In this document: positions 21,334 to 31,515 of the stretch, piece by piece | How positions within the stretch are numbered: the first letter of the stretch is position 1 | How the letters are laid out: each line of letters opens with the position of its first letter | Source of the DNA: Oceanicaulis sp. HLUCCA04 | GTDB taxonomy: Bacteria > Pseudomonadota > Alphaproteobacteria > Caulobacterales > Maricaulaceae | Assembly: GCA_001314625.1 (NCBI GenBank) | Contig: LJSH01000006.1 | Location: forward strand, 140,746 to 204,745 | DNA: 64,000 nucleotides | Reading direction: 5' to 3' | Translations under genes and position numbers: made by a program | The notes under the pieces: model-generated | Database searches by the model: none | Seen by the model: only the letters and a program-made list of their open reading frames with translations | What the model was told of the DNA's origin: nothing

Positions 21334-22809
21334 ATGGATCAGCCATTCACACTGGGTTGGGAGGAGTGGGCATCTTTCCCCGGACTGGGCATCCCTGCGG
21401 TCAAGGCCAAGGTGGATACCGGCGCGCGCACCTCGGCGCTGCATGCGGTATCGGTGGAGCCGTTCGGGCCGGATGATGCGCCCCAGGTGCGCTTTGTCAT
21501 CCACCCCATTCCCAGCCAGCCTGATCTGGAGATCACCTGCTCGGCCCCTGCGGTTGACCGGCGAGAGGTCACCTCGTCGAACGGCGAGTCCGAGCTGCGC
21601 TGGGTGATCGAGGCGATGGTGAAGGTCGGCACGCGCGAATGGCCGATCGAGCTGACGCTGACCAACCGCGAAAGCATGAATTACCGCATGTTGCTGGGGC
21701 GCACCGCGATCCGGGACGGCATCGTGGTCAACCCGGCCGATTCCTATGTTCAGGGCAAGATCGGCTACAAGGTCTATTCCGACTATCCGCGCCAGAAGCC
21801 GGTCAAACGGCCCTTACGCATCGCCATCCTGACGCGCGAACCGACAAACTATTCCTCCAAACGCCTGAAAAAGGCCGCGGAGGACCGGGGTCATGTCGCG
21901 GAAATGATCAATACGGCGCGCTGCTCCATGGGCATCAACACGCTGTCGCCCGCCATCTATTATGATGGCCGCCGTCTGCCGCGCTTTGACGCCGTGATCC
22001 CGCGCATCGGCGCGTCGATGACCAATTACGGCATGGCCGTGATCCGCCAGTTTGCCATGACCGGCGCCTACATCCTCAATCCGGCCGCGGCCATCGGGGC
22101 TAGCCGGGACAAGCTCTACGCCCACCAGCTTCTGGCGCGCGCCGGGATCGGCATGCCCTCGACCGCCTTTGCCCACTCGCCCAAGGACACGAAAACGCTG
22201 GTCGAGCTGGTTGGCGGTGCCCCGCTGGTCGTCAAGCTGCTGGAAAGCACGCAGGGGCGCGGCGTTGTGCTGGCCGATACCAAGAAGGCTGCCGAAAGCG
22301 TCATTGACGCGTTCCGGGGCCTTGAAGCCAACTTCATCGTGCAGGAATTCATCAAGGAGGCAGGCGGCGCCGACATTCGCTGCTTCGTGGTGGGAGGCAA
22401 GGTCGTCGCCGCGATGAAACGTCAGGCCTCTGCGGACGAGTTCCGTTCCAATTTGCATCGCGGCGGCACGGCCGAAGGTGTGAAAATCACGCCTGAAGAA
22501 CGTTCTGTCGCCGTGCGTGCGGCCAAGGCGATGGGTCTGGCGGTTGCAGGCGTGGATCTCTTGCGCTCGAACTCCGGCCCGAAAATCCTGGAGGTCAATT
22601 CCTCGCCGGGGCTTGAAGGTATTGAGCGCACCAGCGAAAAGGACGTCGCGGGCATCATCATCGAATTCATGGAAAGCCAAGTGCAGACCGTAACCCTGCC
22701 CCGCGCATCCCGCCGCAAGGGCGTGCTGAAAGCGTCAGACGCGCCTGAAAACACCGAGCTGAAAATCATCGAGGCAAGCGGCAAGGCCAGCGAAGAAGCC
22801 GGCGACTGA
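21334..22809 (+). CDS. rimK: RimK-type ATP-grasp ligase with N-terminal RimB-like ATP-dependent zinc protease domain
   Basis: N-term [21 protein letters not shown] (retropepsin-like), C-term ATP-grasp [37 protein letters not shown]. Confidence 0.88.
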   Translation: MDQPFTLGWEEWASFPGLGIPAVKAKVDTGARTSALHAVSVEPFGPDDAPQVRFVIHPIPSQPDLEITCSAPAVDRREVTSSNGESELRWVIEAMVKVGTREWPIELTLTNRESMNYRMLLGRTAIRDGIVVNPADSYVQGKIGYKVYSDYPRQKPVKRPLRIAILTREPTNYSSKRLKKAAEDRGHVAEMINTARCSMGINTLSPAIYYDGRRLPRFDAVIPRIGASMTNYGMAVIRQFAMTGAYILNPAAAIGASRDKLYAHQLLARAGIGMPSTAFAHSPKDTKTLVELVGGAPLVVKLLESTQGRGVVLADTKKAAESVIDAFRGLEANFIVQEFIKEAGGADIRCFVVGGKVVAAMKRQASADEFRSNLHRGGTAEGVKITPEERSVAVRAAKAMGLAVAGVDLLRSNSGPKILEVNSSPGLEGIERTSEKDVAGIIIEFMESQVQTVTLPRASRRKGVLKASDAPENTELKIIEASGKASEEAGD

Positions 22810-22833
22810 CACGCCTTTGCGACGCCATAAAAA

Positions 22834-22863
22834 GGGCCCGCCGGAGGGGATATCGGCGGGCCC
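22834..22863 (-). terminator. Rho-independent terminator of the FAS1 gene
   Basis: GGGCCCGCCG-N10-CGGCGGGCCC; on the minus strand followed by TTTTTA. Confidence 0.85.
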
Positions 22864-22887
22864 ATTAAAAATGCTGTCTAACTAAGA

Positions 22888-23387
22888 TTAGTTAGGCAGG
22901 ATAACGGCGTCGATCACATGGATCACACCGTTGGACGCTTCGATGTCCGCGGTGACGACATTGGCGCCATCAACCGTGACAGAACCATCTTCACCGACTA
23001 CGACATTGACGGTCGTGCCTTGCAGGGTTTCCAGGTCATAGGTGCCCGGATCAACGCTGTCGGACATATAGCTGCCCGGAACCACATGGTAGGTCAGAAC
23101 GGCCTGGAGCTGGGCCTGGTTTTCCGGCATCAGCAGCGTGTCAACCGTGCCTTCCGGCAGGGCAGCAAAGGCTTCGTCGGTCGGCGCGAACACCGTGAAC
23201 GGGCCTTCGCCTTTGAGCGCATCCACCAGATCGGCGGCCTGAACGGCGGCGACCAGCGTGTTGAAATCGTCAGCGGCAACAGCCGTGTCGACAATGTCGG
23301 CCGGCTCGTTGTGATGGTCGGCGAGCACCGGGGCAGCCAGAAGAGCAGCAGCAGCAGCGGTGGAAGAAATCATTGCAGTCAGACGCA
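22888..23387 (-). CDS. Fasciclin (FAS1) domain secreted protein
   Basis: Signal peptide [61 protein letters not shown]. Confidence 0.93.
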
Positions 23388-23558
23388 TGGATCGTGTCTC
23401 CGTTTCGGTTGACGAAACGAGGCAGCGTGTCCGGGGGAAGCCAGCCTGCCTCGCGATACCGGATCGCGGTATCTGGTATCCAATACGCGATAGAGCGAGG
23501 GCTGGATCACCGGGTATTAAGGATTTTGCTTTGCGCCAGACAGACGGGCATCGGAACA

Positions 23559-23632
23559 TGGAGCGGGTGAAGGGAATCGAACCCTCGTCTTAAGCTTGGG
23601 AAGCTTCTGCTCTACCATTGAGCTACACCCGC
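23559..23632 (-). tRNA. tRNA-Gly (anticodon CCC), CCA encoded
   Basis: Reverse strand GCGGGTGTAGCTCAATGGTAGAGCAGAAGCTTCCCAAGCTTAAGACGAGGGTTCGATTCCCTTCACCCGCTCCA folds as a cloverleaf; loop TTCCCAA. Confidence 0.95.
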
Positions 23633-23778
23633 GACTGGCTCGCGCCAGACCGATGTACGGCGAAGGCCGGGTGCGTGCAAGGGGCGGATGCCGGACAGGC
23701 AGGCGCACACCAGCCCACTGGCATCGCGGCGTGTTCGCGCCTAGATGAAACGCCTTAGCCAGTTAACGAGGAACGCCC

Positions 23779-24279
23779 ATGGCCGAAGCCCTGTCCACCG
23801 CGCCCGCAGGCGAAACGCTTGAACAAGCCTACGCCCGTGTGCGCGAGGAGATCGCCGCCATCGTGGCTGGCGAGACCAGCGAGACGGCGCGCTTTGCTAC
23901 CGCCGCCTGCGTGCTGGCACAGAATTTCGCGCCCCGCTTTTTCTGGACCGGGTTTTACATGGTTGACCCGCTAAAGCCCGGAGAGCTGGTGGTTGGTCCC
24001 TATCAGGGCACACTTGGGTGCCTGCGCATCGCGTTTGGCAAAGGCGTATGCGGCGCTGCTGCGGCGAGCGGAAAGACACAGATGGTCGACGATGTTCACG
24101 CCTTCCCGGGCCATATTGCCTGCGACAGCCGTTCCAATTCAGAGATTGTCGTGCCGGTATTTCGTCAAGACGGCTCGCTGGCGGCGGTGCTGGACGTGGA
24201 CTCTGAAAGCCTTGGCGCCTTCGGCCCGCAGGACCAAGACGGGCTTGAATCGATCTGTGAAATTCTTTTGACGGCATAA
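23779..24279 (+). CDS. GAF-domain free methionine-(R)-sulfoxide reductase (fRMsr-like)
   Basis: 166 aa; NFAPRFFWTGFYMVDPLKPGELVVGPYQGTLGCLRIAFGKGVCGAAA, HIACDSRSNSEIVVPVF. Confidence 0.9.
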   Translation: MAEALSTAPAGETLEQAYARVREEIAAIVAGETSETARFATAACVLAQNFAPRFFWTGFYMVDPLKPGELVVGPYQGTLGCLRIAFGKGVCGAAAASGKTQMVDDVHAFPGHIACDSRSNSEIVVPVFRQDGSLAAVLDVDSESLGAFGPQDQDGLESICEILLTA

Positions 24280-24286
24280 CTCAAGC

Positions 24287-24400
24287 GATGAAACCCCGGG
24301 CGAGCCATGCGGGACCCGGGGGGCGGTTGCCGCTTTAACCCGAAATCAGATCCCGGATCGGCTTCGCCCTCCGGGATTTCCGCTCTGCGTCCCGACGAGT
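24287..24400. repeat. Dispersed intergenic repeat, family A copy 1
   Basis: GATGAAACCCCGGGCGAGCC...CCCGGGG...GATCCCGGATCGGCTTCGCCCTCCGGGATTTC; similar layout to 35297 and 49090. Confidence 0.5.
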
Positions 24401-24403
24401 CCG

Positions 24404-24904
24404 CTAGAACAGCCCCAGGAATTTCTGGCGCTTGCGCGGAGCCTGCGGTGCGGCGGCCTCATCGCGCTCACCGGCATCTGATTGGGGCAAAGCAGACGCA
24501 GCCGCCTGTGCTTCTCCGGCGAAGCCCGCACCCGAATGATCGCCTGAAATCGCCGGAGCCGGATCGGCTTTCGGGCGCTCGGGTGCTGCCGCCATGGGCG
24601 GTTCGGGCGTACAGATATCGGCATCGCACAAGGCATGGCCGATCACGCCGGACGTGTTCAGCGGCAGTGGTGAATATGGCCCTTGCGTATCGGCAAGGCC
24701 AAGCCGGGTGCGCAATTCCATACGGAAAGCCCCCGCGCGGGTTTCGATGCGGCGGCGGCGGTCAGCCTCCTCGCGCAGCCGCGACAGATCGGCCGGACGC
24801 GGCGCGCGTACGGCAATCGCGCATTCATCACGCACCTTGACCAGCGCGGCGCGGGCGCGGTCCAGATCAAGCCGGGACGGGTTGTCGTTCGTATCATTGC
24901 TCAT
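24404..24904 (-). CDS. Hypothetical protein (low-complexity, downstream of the Ntn-hydrolase-like gene)
   Basis: Start MSNDTNDNPSRLDLDRARAALVKVRDEC; closely follows 24931-26169. Confidence 0.6.
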   Translation of the reverse strand: MSNDTNDNPSRLDLDRARAALVKVRDECAIAVRAPRPADLSRLREEADRRRRIETRAGAFRMELRTRLGLADTQGPYSPLPLNTSGVIGHALCDADICTPEPPMAAAPERPKADPAPAISGDHSGAGFAGEAQAAASALPQSDAGERDEAAAPQAPRKRQKFLGLF

Positions 24905-24930
24905 GATCATAGCTCCTTGCCCGCCAGCCC

Positions 24931-26169
24931 TCAGGCCTTGCGAGCATACCATTCAACGCCGCCGGTTTGCGAGATCATCACCACATCCACATCGCCGCCG
25001 ACGCCGGTCTGGGTCTGGTGCAGGCTGCTTTTGAGGATATTGAGTTCCACCAGCGCCTTGGATGTCTCGGCAATCTGACGCTTGCCCGACGCCGACACCA
25101 CCTGGATGAAGGGCTTGATAAATTCTTCCTGGCTGACGGCATGGGACGCCTTGATGAAATGGCCGGTGAGCGCGGGCAGTGTGCCCTGCCCGATCCGCTC
25201 CATCACATTGGCGGCTGCCTCGCCTTCCATGCCCGCCTCACGCAGCGCGGCCTCGGCCGCCGCTTCATTGGTGATCATGTTCATGGAGATCATCATGTCG
25301 AACATGAGCGGGTGGATGCCGCGCAGGAAGGCATGGGTCATGTCGGCCTGGGCAAACGTGCGCACAAAGGCGTTGGGTCCGTCATCGACGCCCACAGCCG
25401 TCGTCTCGTCATGCGCACGCTTCATCACCCCGTCGACCAGGATGGAGGCATAGTGGTGCTCAAAGACCGGGAAAATGTCATTTGATCCCAGACCGGCAAA
25501 CACCAGACCGGCATAGGGCTCCAGAAAGGCCGGCTTGGTGACGATCATGTAGGCAAAGTCGAACAGGCGGGCGCGCATCGCCTCTTCCTGCCCGAACGGT
25601 CCGAGCGCATCTGCGATCAGCTGGTCGAGCATCTCGCCGAAAATCTCGTAGAAGCGCTCGCGGGTCAGGTGCTCAAACACCTCCAGATCGGCGCGCGGAC
25701 GCCCGCTCTCATCATTGGCCAGATGGCTGCGGTAAAGCTCAAGCGTGGCCTCGAAGGCTTGCGCATCATCCTCATAACCGGCGCCGGGATAGCTGGCCAT
25801 GGCGCGGGCGTGATTCATCAGCGTAAGAAAGGCTGCCCGCATCAGCTCTTCAAATTCCTCGCGCTCCTCGCGCTCGGGGAAGAGCTTGCGATTGCCATCC
25901 ACGAAAGCGAAGAAGGCCTTCGCACACTCGGCCACGCTTTCGAACGCCGTGCTCCCGTGCTGCTGGCGGAAGGCGTGGGCAATCTGCGACCATGACCGGC
26001 CCAGCACATCGCCGCGCGAATAGACCATCAGCGCGACCGAGCCGCTGAGCGGCAGGATTTTCTCTGCTTCCAGCGTGACAACCGGCTCCGGCCCGCCGCC
26101 ATAGGTGACAGCGCTATCAGCAGCCAGCGCCACCGCCTGCCGGTTCATGATCATCACTTCTGACGTCAT
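24931..26169 (-). CDS. Proteasome-like (20S/HslV-type) Ntn-hydrolase-related protein, unknown function
   Basis: M|TSEVMIMNRQAVALAADSAVTYGGGPEPVVTLEAEKILPL; Thr as residue 1 after Met removal, Asp at residue 17, Lys at 36; about 370-aa C-terminal extension. Confidence 0.7.
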   Translation of the reverse strand: MTSEVMIMNRQAVALAADSAVTYGGGPEPVVTLEAEKILPLSGSVALMVYSRGDVLGRSWSQIAHAFRQQHGSTAFESVAECAKAFFAFVDGNRKLFPEREEREEFEELMRAAFLTLMNHARAMASYPGAGYEDDAQAFEATLELYRSHLANDESGRPRADLEVFEHLTRERFYEIFGEMLDQLIADALGPFGQEEAMRARLFDFAYMIVTKPAFLEPYAGLVFAGLGSNDIFPVFEHHYASILVDGVMKRAHDETTAVGVDDGPNAFVRTFAQADMTHAFLRGIHPLMFDMMISMNMITNEAAAEAALREAGMEGEAAANVMERIGQGTLPALTGHFIKASHAVSQEEFIKPFIQVVSASGKRQIAETSKALVELNILKSSLHQTQTGVGGDVDVVMISQTGGVEWYARKA

Positions 26170-26376
26170 CGGCCCATTTCCCCTCACCGGTGTCCTTTTG
26201 AAGGCCACCAGCCTCTTCGTTGCCGCGGCCCCTCTATTGCCCGCAAGGCAACCCGTTAACGGAAGGTTACCGCGAAAAATCCGGCAATGTTAAGGACAAA
26301 ACGGGCCGTTAACCGCGATTGGACCGATACCGTGTGCGCAAAATGCCACGTTGCGCCGTCTGACCGCGCCGGTGGG

Positions 26377-28623
26377 TTATGGCCCGGCAGGCTGCAAATG
26401 CCGGTCGAAAAAGCCCATCTGCGTGCGCAGCAAATGCGTCTGCAGGGGCGGCGGGCGGATGCCGTGCCGCTGGCCGGGATAGGTCATGATGTCGAACACC
26501 TCGCCGCGCTCCTGCAGCTCGGCAAACAGGCGCGTGGAGTGGTCGAAGGTGACATTGTCATCGGCCATCCCGTGAATGATCAGCAGCGGCGTCTCATACC
26601 CGTCCAGATGGGCGAAGACCGATCCGGCCTCGTAGCCGTCCGCATTATCCTGCGGGGTCGACATGAAACGCTCGGTATAGTGGGTGTCATAGAGCGACCA
26701 GTCGGTGACCGGTGCTCCGGCGATACCGGCGGCAAACCGGCCCGGTGCCTGCAGCGTGGTCATCAGCGTCATGTAGCCACCATAGGACCAGCCCCACAGG
26801 CCGACACGCTCGCCATCCACGAAATCGCGCGCCTGCAGCCAGTCGAGCCCGGCCAGCTGGTCTTCCACTTCCAGAATGCCCATGCGCCTGTGCAGCGCAC
26901 CTTCAAAGGCGTGACCGCGGTTTGAACTGCCCCGGTTGTCGACCTTGAACAGGACATAGCCCGACTGGACGAGAATCTGGTCACGCAAGCTCTGCCAGCC
27001 ACCCGTGACGGTCTGAACACCCGGTCCGCCATAAACCTGCACGATGGCCGGACAGGGCGTGGCGGCGGTACAATGGTCCGGGCGGTACATCTGCCAGTGC
27101 AGGTCCGTCTGGCCGTCAGCGGCCGTCAGGGTGCCATATTCAGGATAGACATGACGGGCGAGATAGGGCGCGTAGGGATGATCCTCATTGAGCGGGTTCT
27201 CCTCCAACCAGGCAATACGGCCGCCATCCATCGCATAAAGGGCAGTGCTGGGCGGCGTTTCGATATCAGAATAGGTACCGATAAAGCCTGAGCCGCCAGA
27301 CCCGGCGGTGACACTCCAGCGGCCGTCTCCGCTGGTGATGCGCTCCGGCTCCCCGCCATCCAGGCTCACCGAATAGAGATGGCGCTCCAGCGGCGTCTCC
27401 ATCCAGCCGGTAAACCAGACAATGCCGCTCTCCTCATCGACCGCAGCAATACCATCAACCACCCATTCGCCAGACGTGATGTCCTCAGCCGTGCCATCGG
27501 CATGAACGCGGCGGATATGGCGAAAGCCCGACTGTTCGGAAAGATACAGCAAGCCGCCGCCGCTGACCGGGCGAAGATCGTGATCGAGATTGATCCAGGT
27601 GTCTGCGGTCTCGGTGATGCGCCGGCTTTCATCCTCGTCTCCGGTTGACGGATTCAGCGCCAGCAAATCCCATTGCGTCTGGGCCCGGTTCTGGCGCTGC
27701 ACCCACAGCGTGCCGCCAGACCGGCTCCAATTGACCCGGTTGAGATAGGTATCCGTCTCATTGCCCATATCCATGTCGGTTACCTCGCCGGTCGCCAGGT
27801 CGATGACATGCAGGGTAACGATGGCATTGGGCGTGCCGGCGCGCGGATAGCGCTGCTCGGATACGGACACGCCTTCGGCCGAGATGCCGAAGCGTTCCAC
27901 CACCATGACGGGGGTTTCATCGACGCGCGCAACCGCGATGCGGCTATCGTCGGGCGACCACCAGTATCCGGTATAGCGGCTCATTTCTTCCTGGGCGACG
28001 AACTCGGCCATGCCCCAGCTGATCAACCCGCCACCCTCACGCGTCAGGGCGCGCTCCTCGCCCGTGGCAAGGTCATACACCCAGAGATTCTGGTCACGGA
28101 TGAAAGAGACATAGCCGCCGCGCGGGCTGACCTTGGCGTCGGTCTCGAATTCTTCGGTCTCGGTCAGACGCCGGGCCTCACCGCTTTCCACATCAACGTA
28201 GAAAACATCGCCATCCAGCGGCACAAGCACGGCTTCTCCCGCCTCATCCCAGTCATAACTCACCACACCGGACGCCGTTATCCGTGCGCGTTCACGAAAC
28301 TGGATTTCGGCCTCTGTCAGTTCGCGCTCTTCAGGGGCGAGTTGATGCGCATCGACCAGCACATAGGTGCGCCCGGTCTCCACATCCATCGCCCACAAAT
28401 CCTGTACCGTGCGGTCGTCTTCCTTGGCACGCAGGAAACTGATCCGGCTGCCATCGGGCGAGAAGCGCACCGAGCGTGCTGTCGGTCCGGTCAGATCCGG
28501 CGAGGCGTAGAGCCGCTCGATGGTCAGGCGTTCGCCCTCCTGATCAAGGACCGGGGTGGCGGCTTGGTCACACGAAGACAGGGCCAGGGCAGCAGGCAGA
28601 CAGGCGAGAAGGGCAGCGCGCAT
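26377..28623 (-). CDS. Dipeptidyl-peptidase IV-like S9 family peptidase (lipoprotein-like signal)
   Basis: GLWGWSYGGYMTLMTTL (GWSYGG nucleophile elbow), DNVTFDHS, QRHGI; start MRAALLACLPAALALSSCDQ. Confidence 0.93.
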   Translation of the reverse strand: MRAALLACLPAALALSSCDQAATPVLDQEGERLTIERLYASPDLTGPTARSVRFSPDGSRISFLRAKEDDRTVQDLWAMDVETGRTYVLVDAHQLAPEERELTEAEIQFRERARITASGVVSYDWDEAGEAVLVPLDGDVFYVDVESGEARRLTETEEFETDAKVSPRGGYVSFIRDQNLWVYDLATGEERALTREGGGLISWGMAEFVAQEEMSRYTGYWWSPDDSRIAVARVDETPVMVVERFGISAEGVSVSEQRYPRAGTPNAIVTLHVIDLATGEVTDMDMGNETDTYLNRVNWSRSGGTLWVQRQNRAQTQWDLLALNPSTGDEDESRRITETADTWINLDHDLRPVSGGGLLYLSEQSGFRHIRRVHADGTAEDITSGEWVVDGIAAVDEESGIVWFTGWMETPLERHLYSVSLDGGEPERITSGDGRWSVTAGSGGSGFIGTYSDIETPPSTALYAMDGGRIAWLEENPLNEDHPYAPYLARHVYPEYGTLTAADGQTDLHWQMYRPDHCTAATPCPAIVQVYGGPGVQTVTGGWQSLRDQILVQSGYVLFKVDNRGSSNRGHAFEGALHRRMGILEVEDQLAGLDWLQARDFVDGERVGLWGWSYGGYMTLMTTLQAPGRFAAGIAGAPVTDWSLYDTHYTERFMSTPQDNADGYEAGSVFAHLDGYETPLLIIHGMADDNVTFDHSTRLFAELQERGEVFDIMTYPGQRHGIRPPPLQTHLLRTQMGFFDRHLQPAGP

Positions 28624-28700
28624 GAGAAAGAACGTCCGGACAGTTAATACCTGTCCGGACGCTACAAGGCTGATCGATGTATGACCAGAGGGCTTAACCC

Positions 28701-30185
28701 TCACCCCGCCTCACGGAAATTATCCACTTCGAGATCGTATTCACGCACCTTGCGGTAGAGCGTGGAGCGGCCAAGGCCCAGTCGGCGCGCCACTTCGGCC
28801 ATGCGGCCCGAATAGGTCTCGATGGCAAAGGCGATGAGATCACGCTCGATGGATTCCAGAGGGCGCAAATGCCCGCCTGCATCAGTGATATCAACCGGGA
28901 AACCACTGGAGTGAACGCCGGCTTCGCCTTGCCCGTCATCAACCGGCTCAGCAGGCGCTGCCGTTTCGGCAACCGGAGCCGGACGTTCGGCGTCAGACTG
29001 GCGCAAGGTCGGGGTCAGCCCGGATATTTGAGGGAAATCCTCTGGCGTCAGATAATCACCGTCACACAGCACCACCGCGCGGAAGATCGCGTTTTCAAGC
29101 TGGCGCACATTGCCCTTCCAGTGATGGCGGGCGAGCATGTCCATCGTTTCGGACGTGGCATCCAGTACGGCTTTGCCCTCTTGCGCGTTGAAGCGCGCAA
29201 TGAAGTGACGCACCAGCGCAGGGATATCGTCCGAACGCTCAGCCAAGCTTGGCACTTCAATCGGGAAGACATTGAGACGGTAGAACAAGTCCTCGCGGAA
29301 GCCCCCGCATTTGACCTGCTCGGCCAGATCGCGGTTCGTCGCCGAGATAATGCGCACATCAACCTTGACCGGCTTCTTGCCACCGACCGGGTCGACTTCG
29401 CCTTCCTGCAGGGCACGCAGGAGTTTCACCTGCATGTCGAGGGGCAACTCGCCGATCTCGTCAAGGAAAAGCGTGCCGCCATCGGCTTCCTGGAACTTGC
29501 CCATATGCTTGGCGACCGCGCCGGTGAAGGCCCCCTTCTCGTGGCCAAACAGGGTCGATTCCACGAGATTTTCCGGAATGGCCCCGCAGTTTACGGCCAC
29601 GAAAGGCCGTCCTGCCCTGTCTGATGCGGCCATGATGGAGCGGGCCACCAGCTCCTTGCCGACGCCGCTTTCGCCGGTGACAAGGATCGGAATATTGGAC
29701 TTTGCCGCCCGCTCGCCCAGACGCACCACCTGACGCATGGCCGGTGCCGCTGCGATCATGTCCTTGAAGCCAAGCTGGCCGGACTGGGTACGCTTCAGGC
29801 GCGTCACCTCGCCGGTCAGGTCCTTGACCTTGAAGGCATTGCGGATGGACACCGCGATACGCTCCGGGCTGGCGGGCTTCACGAAGAAGTCTACCGCACC
29901 GGCCCGCATGGCCTTGACCACAGTCTCGATGCCGCCATGCGCCGTCAGCACGATGACCGGCAGGTCCGGCTCGCGCGCCTTGATGACTTCGAGTGTCTCC
30001 TGACCGTCCATGCCCGGCATGACCATGTCCAGCAGCACAACATCGATACCGCCGCGCCGGATCCGCTCCAGCCCCGCCTCGCCGCTTTCGGCCGTTTCGG
30101 GGTGATGCCCCTGCTTTTCGAGAACCGCCTGCATCAACCGGCGTTGCGTCGGATCGTCATCGACGATCAGAATTGTCTTGGCCAT
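28701..30185 (-). CDS. tacA: Sigma-54-dependent response regulator, TacA-like (NtrC family)
   Basis: Receiver domain (LIVDDDPTQRRLMQAVLE), AAA+ with GAFTGA, GESGVGKE, C-terminal Fis-type HTH (MAEVARRLGLGRSTLYRKVREY); resembles Caulobacter TacA from memory. Confidence 0.85.
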   Translation of the reverse strand: MAKTILIVDDDPTQRRLMQAVLEKQGHHPETAESGEAGLERIRRGGIDVVLLDMVMPGMDGQETLEVIKAREPDLPVIVLTAHGGIETVVKAMRAGAVDFFVKPASPERIAVSIRNAFKVKDLTGEVTRLKRTQSGQLGFKDMIAAAPAMRQVVRLGERAAKSNIPILVTGESGVGKELVARSIMAASDRAGRPFVAVNCGAIPENLVESTLFGHEKGAFTGAVAKHMGKFQEADGGTLFLDEIGELPLDMQVKLLRALQEGEVDPVGGKKPVKVDVRIISATNRDLAEQVKCGGFREDLFYRLNVFPIEVPSLAERSDDIPALVRHFIARFNAQEGKAVLDATSETMDMLARHHWKGNVRQLENAIFRAVVLCDGDYLTPEDFPQISGLTPTLRQSDAERPAPVAETAAPAEPVDDGQGEAGVHSSGFPVDITDAGGHLRPLESIERDLIAFAIETYSGRMAEVARRLGLGRSTLYRKVREYDLEVDNFREAG

Positions 30186-30483
30186 CTCACCCACACCCTT
30201 CTGGTCCCACCTGTTTTAAAGTGCGCCCTGGCCCTTGTGGCCGCCCCGCAGTTTTCTGCGTAAGCGGCCGGGCTCTTGGTGAGCGCACCCCTTGATGCGC
30301 ACCGTTATGGGACACCTCCTGTTAAGGTCACGTGTAGAGCACGGTGAGAATTGGTTAGGGTAAATAGAGGGTTAGCAATGTGTTGACGCGCGCCTGACCA
30401 GCGTTGATTGACGCGACACTGCCTGCAGCCTACCCAGTGCCGGGCTTGTTGCCGCCAGGGGCCATGCTCCCTGTCCTTGCCTT

Positions 30484-31428
30484 GTGATGGATATTGAAAC
30501 CATGGCCGACACTGATCGCCCGCCCTCACCGCTCGCAGCCCTGAAGGGCCAGCCGCTCGCCGGTCCGGACTGGTTTGCCGGAGCGCAGGAGGAGATGTGT
30601 GAAACGGGAACCGCAGACCATCTGGGCACCACATTGTCCTGGAAGGCGTGGGGGACGCGCGGCGCACCGGGCCTGATCCTGGTCCATGGCGGCACAGCCC
30701 ACAAAGGCTGGTGGGACGCTATCGGTCCGTTCCTGGCCGCTGAGGGCTACCGGGTAGTGACTCCCGATCTGGCCGGCATGGGTGATAGCGGCTGGCGCGA
30801 CACCTACTCCATGGACGAACATGCCGCCGACATGCTGGCAGCCGCACGCGCGGGCGGTGCGTTCGAAGCAGGCAAACCCATTCTCGCGGGACATTCCTTT
30901 GGCGGTTTCGTCACGCTGTCAGCAGCCATTTCTCTGGGTGACCAGCTGCGCGCCGGCATTATTCTGGACAGCCCCATCCGCCCGCGAACCGAACAGCGCG
31001 ATGGTTCGCCCCCGCGCCGGGGCGGGCGGGTCTATGCCGACACACCTGCCGCGCTGGCGCGGTTCCGACTGCTGCCGGACCAGCCGTGTGACAATCTCTG
31101 GCTTGTCGATCACATCGCGCGCGGCTCGCTGAAAGACATCCAAGGCGGGGTGACCTGGAAGTTCGATCCCGACCTGTGGGCGAAGCTCGCCTGGGAGCGG
31201 CGTGATCCGGCCAACGCGGCCGCCAGTCTGAAATGTCCGCTGGCATTCGTGCGCGGCGCGCAATCGCGCCTGATGAACGCAGAAACCTGGGACTATATGC
31301 GCTCTGTTTTTACTGCCTCACCCTTCATCAGCGTGCCCGACGCCCAGCACCATCTGATACTCGACCAGCCGCTGGCGGTTGTGAGCGTGCTTCAGGCCCT
31401 CGCCGAGGGCTGGGCACCGCGCGCGTGA
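30484..31428 (+). CDS. Alpha/beta hydrolase
   Basis: ILVHGGTAHKGWWDAI, ILAGHSFGGFVTLSAA. Confidence 0.88.
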   Translation: MMDIETMADTDRPPSPLAALKGQPLAGPDWFAGAQEEMCETGTADHLGTTLSWKAWGTRGAPGLILVHGGTAHKGWWDAIGPFLAAEGYRVVTPDLAGMGDSGWRDTYSMDEHAADMLAAARAGGAFEAGKPILAGHSFGGFVTLSAAISLGDQLRAGIILDSPIRPRTEQRDGSPPRRGGRVYADTPAALARFRLLPDQPCDNLWLVDHIARGSLKDIQGGVTWKFDPDLWAKLAWERRDPANAAASLKCPLAFVRGAQSRLMNAETWDYMRSVFTASPFISVPDAQHHLILDQPLAVVSVLQALAEGWAPRA

Positions 31429-31515
31429 TGCGCCTTGTGCTATGGTCTTGGCCGCCGGCAAAACCCATGCTAGGTGCCAGATCAACAACCCTGTTTGACC
31501 AAGCGGAGTCCTGAC

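Noticed and set aside
23360-23593. ORF ending in ...[11 protein letters not shown]
   Set aside because: Classic spurious translation of the antisense of a tRNA (tRNA-Gly at 23559-23632).
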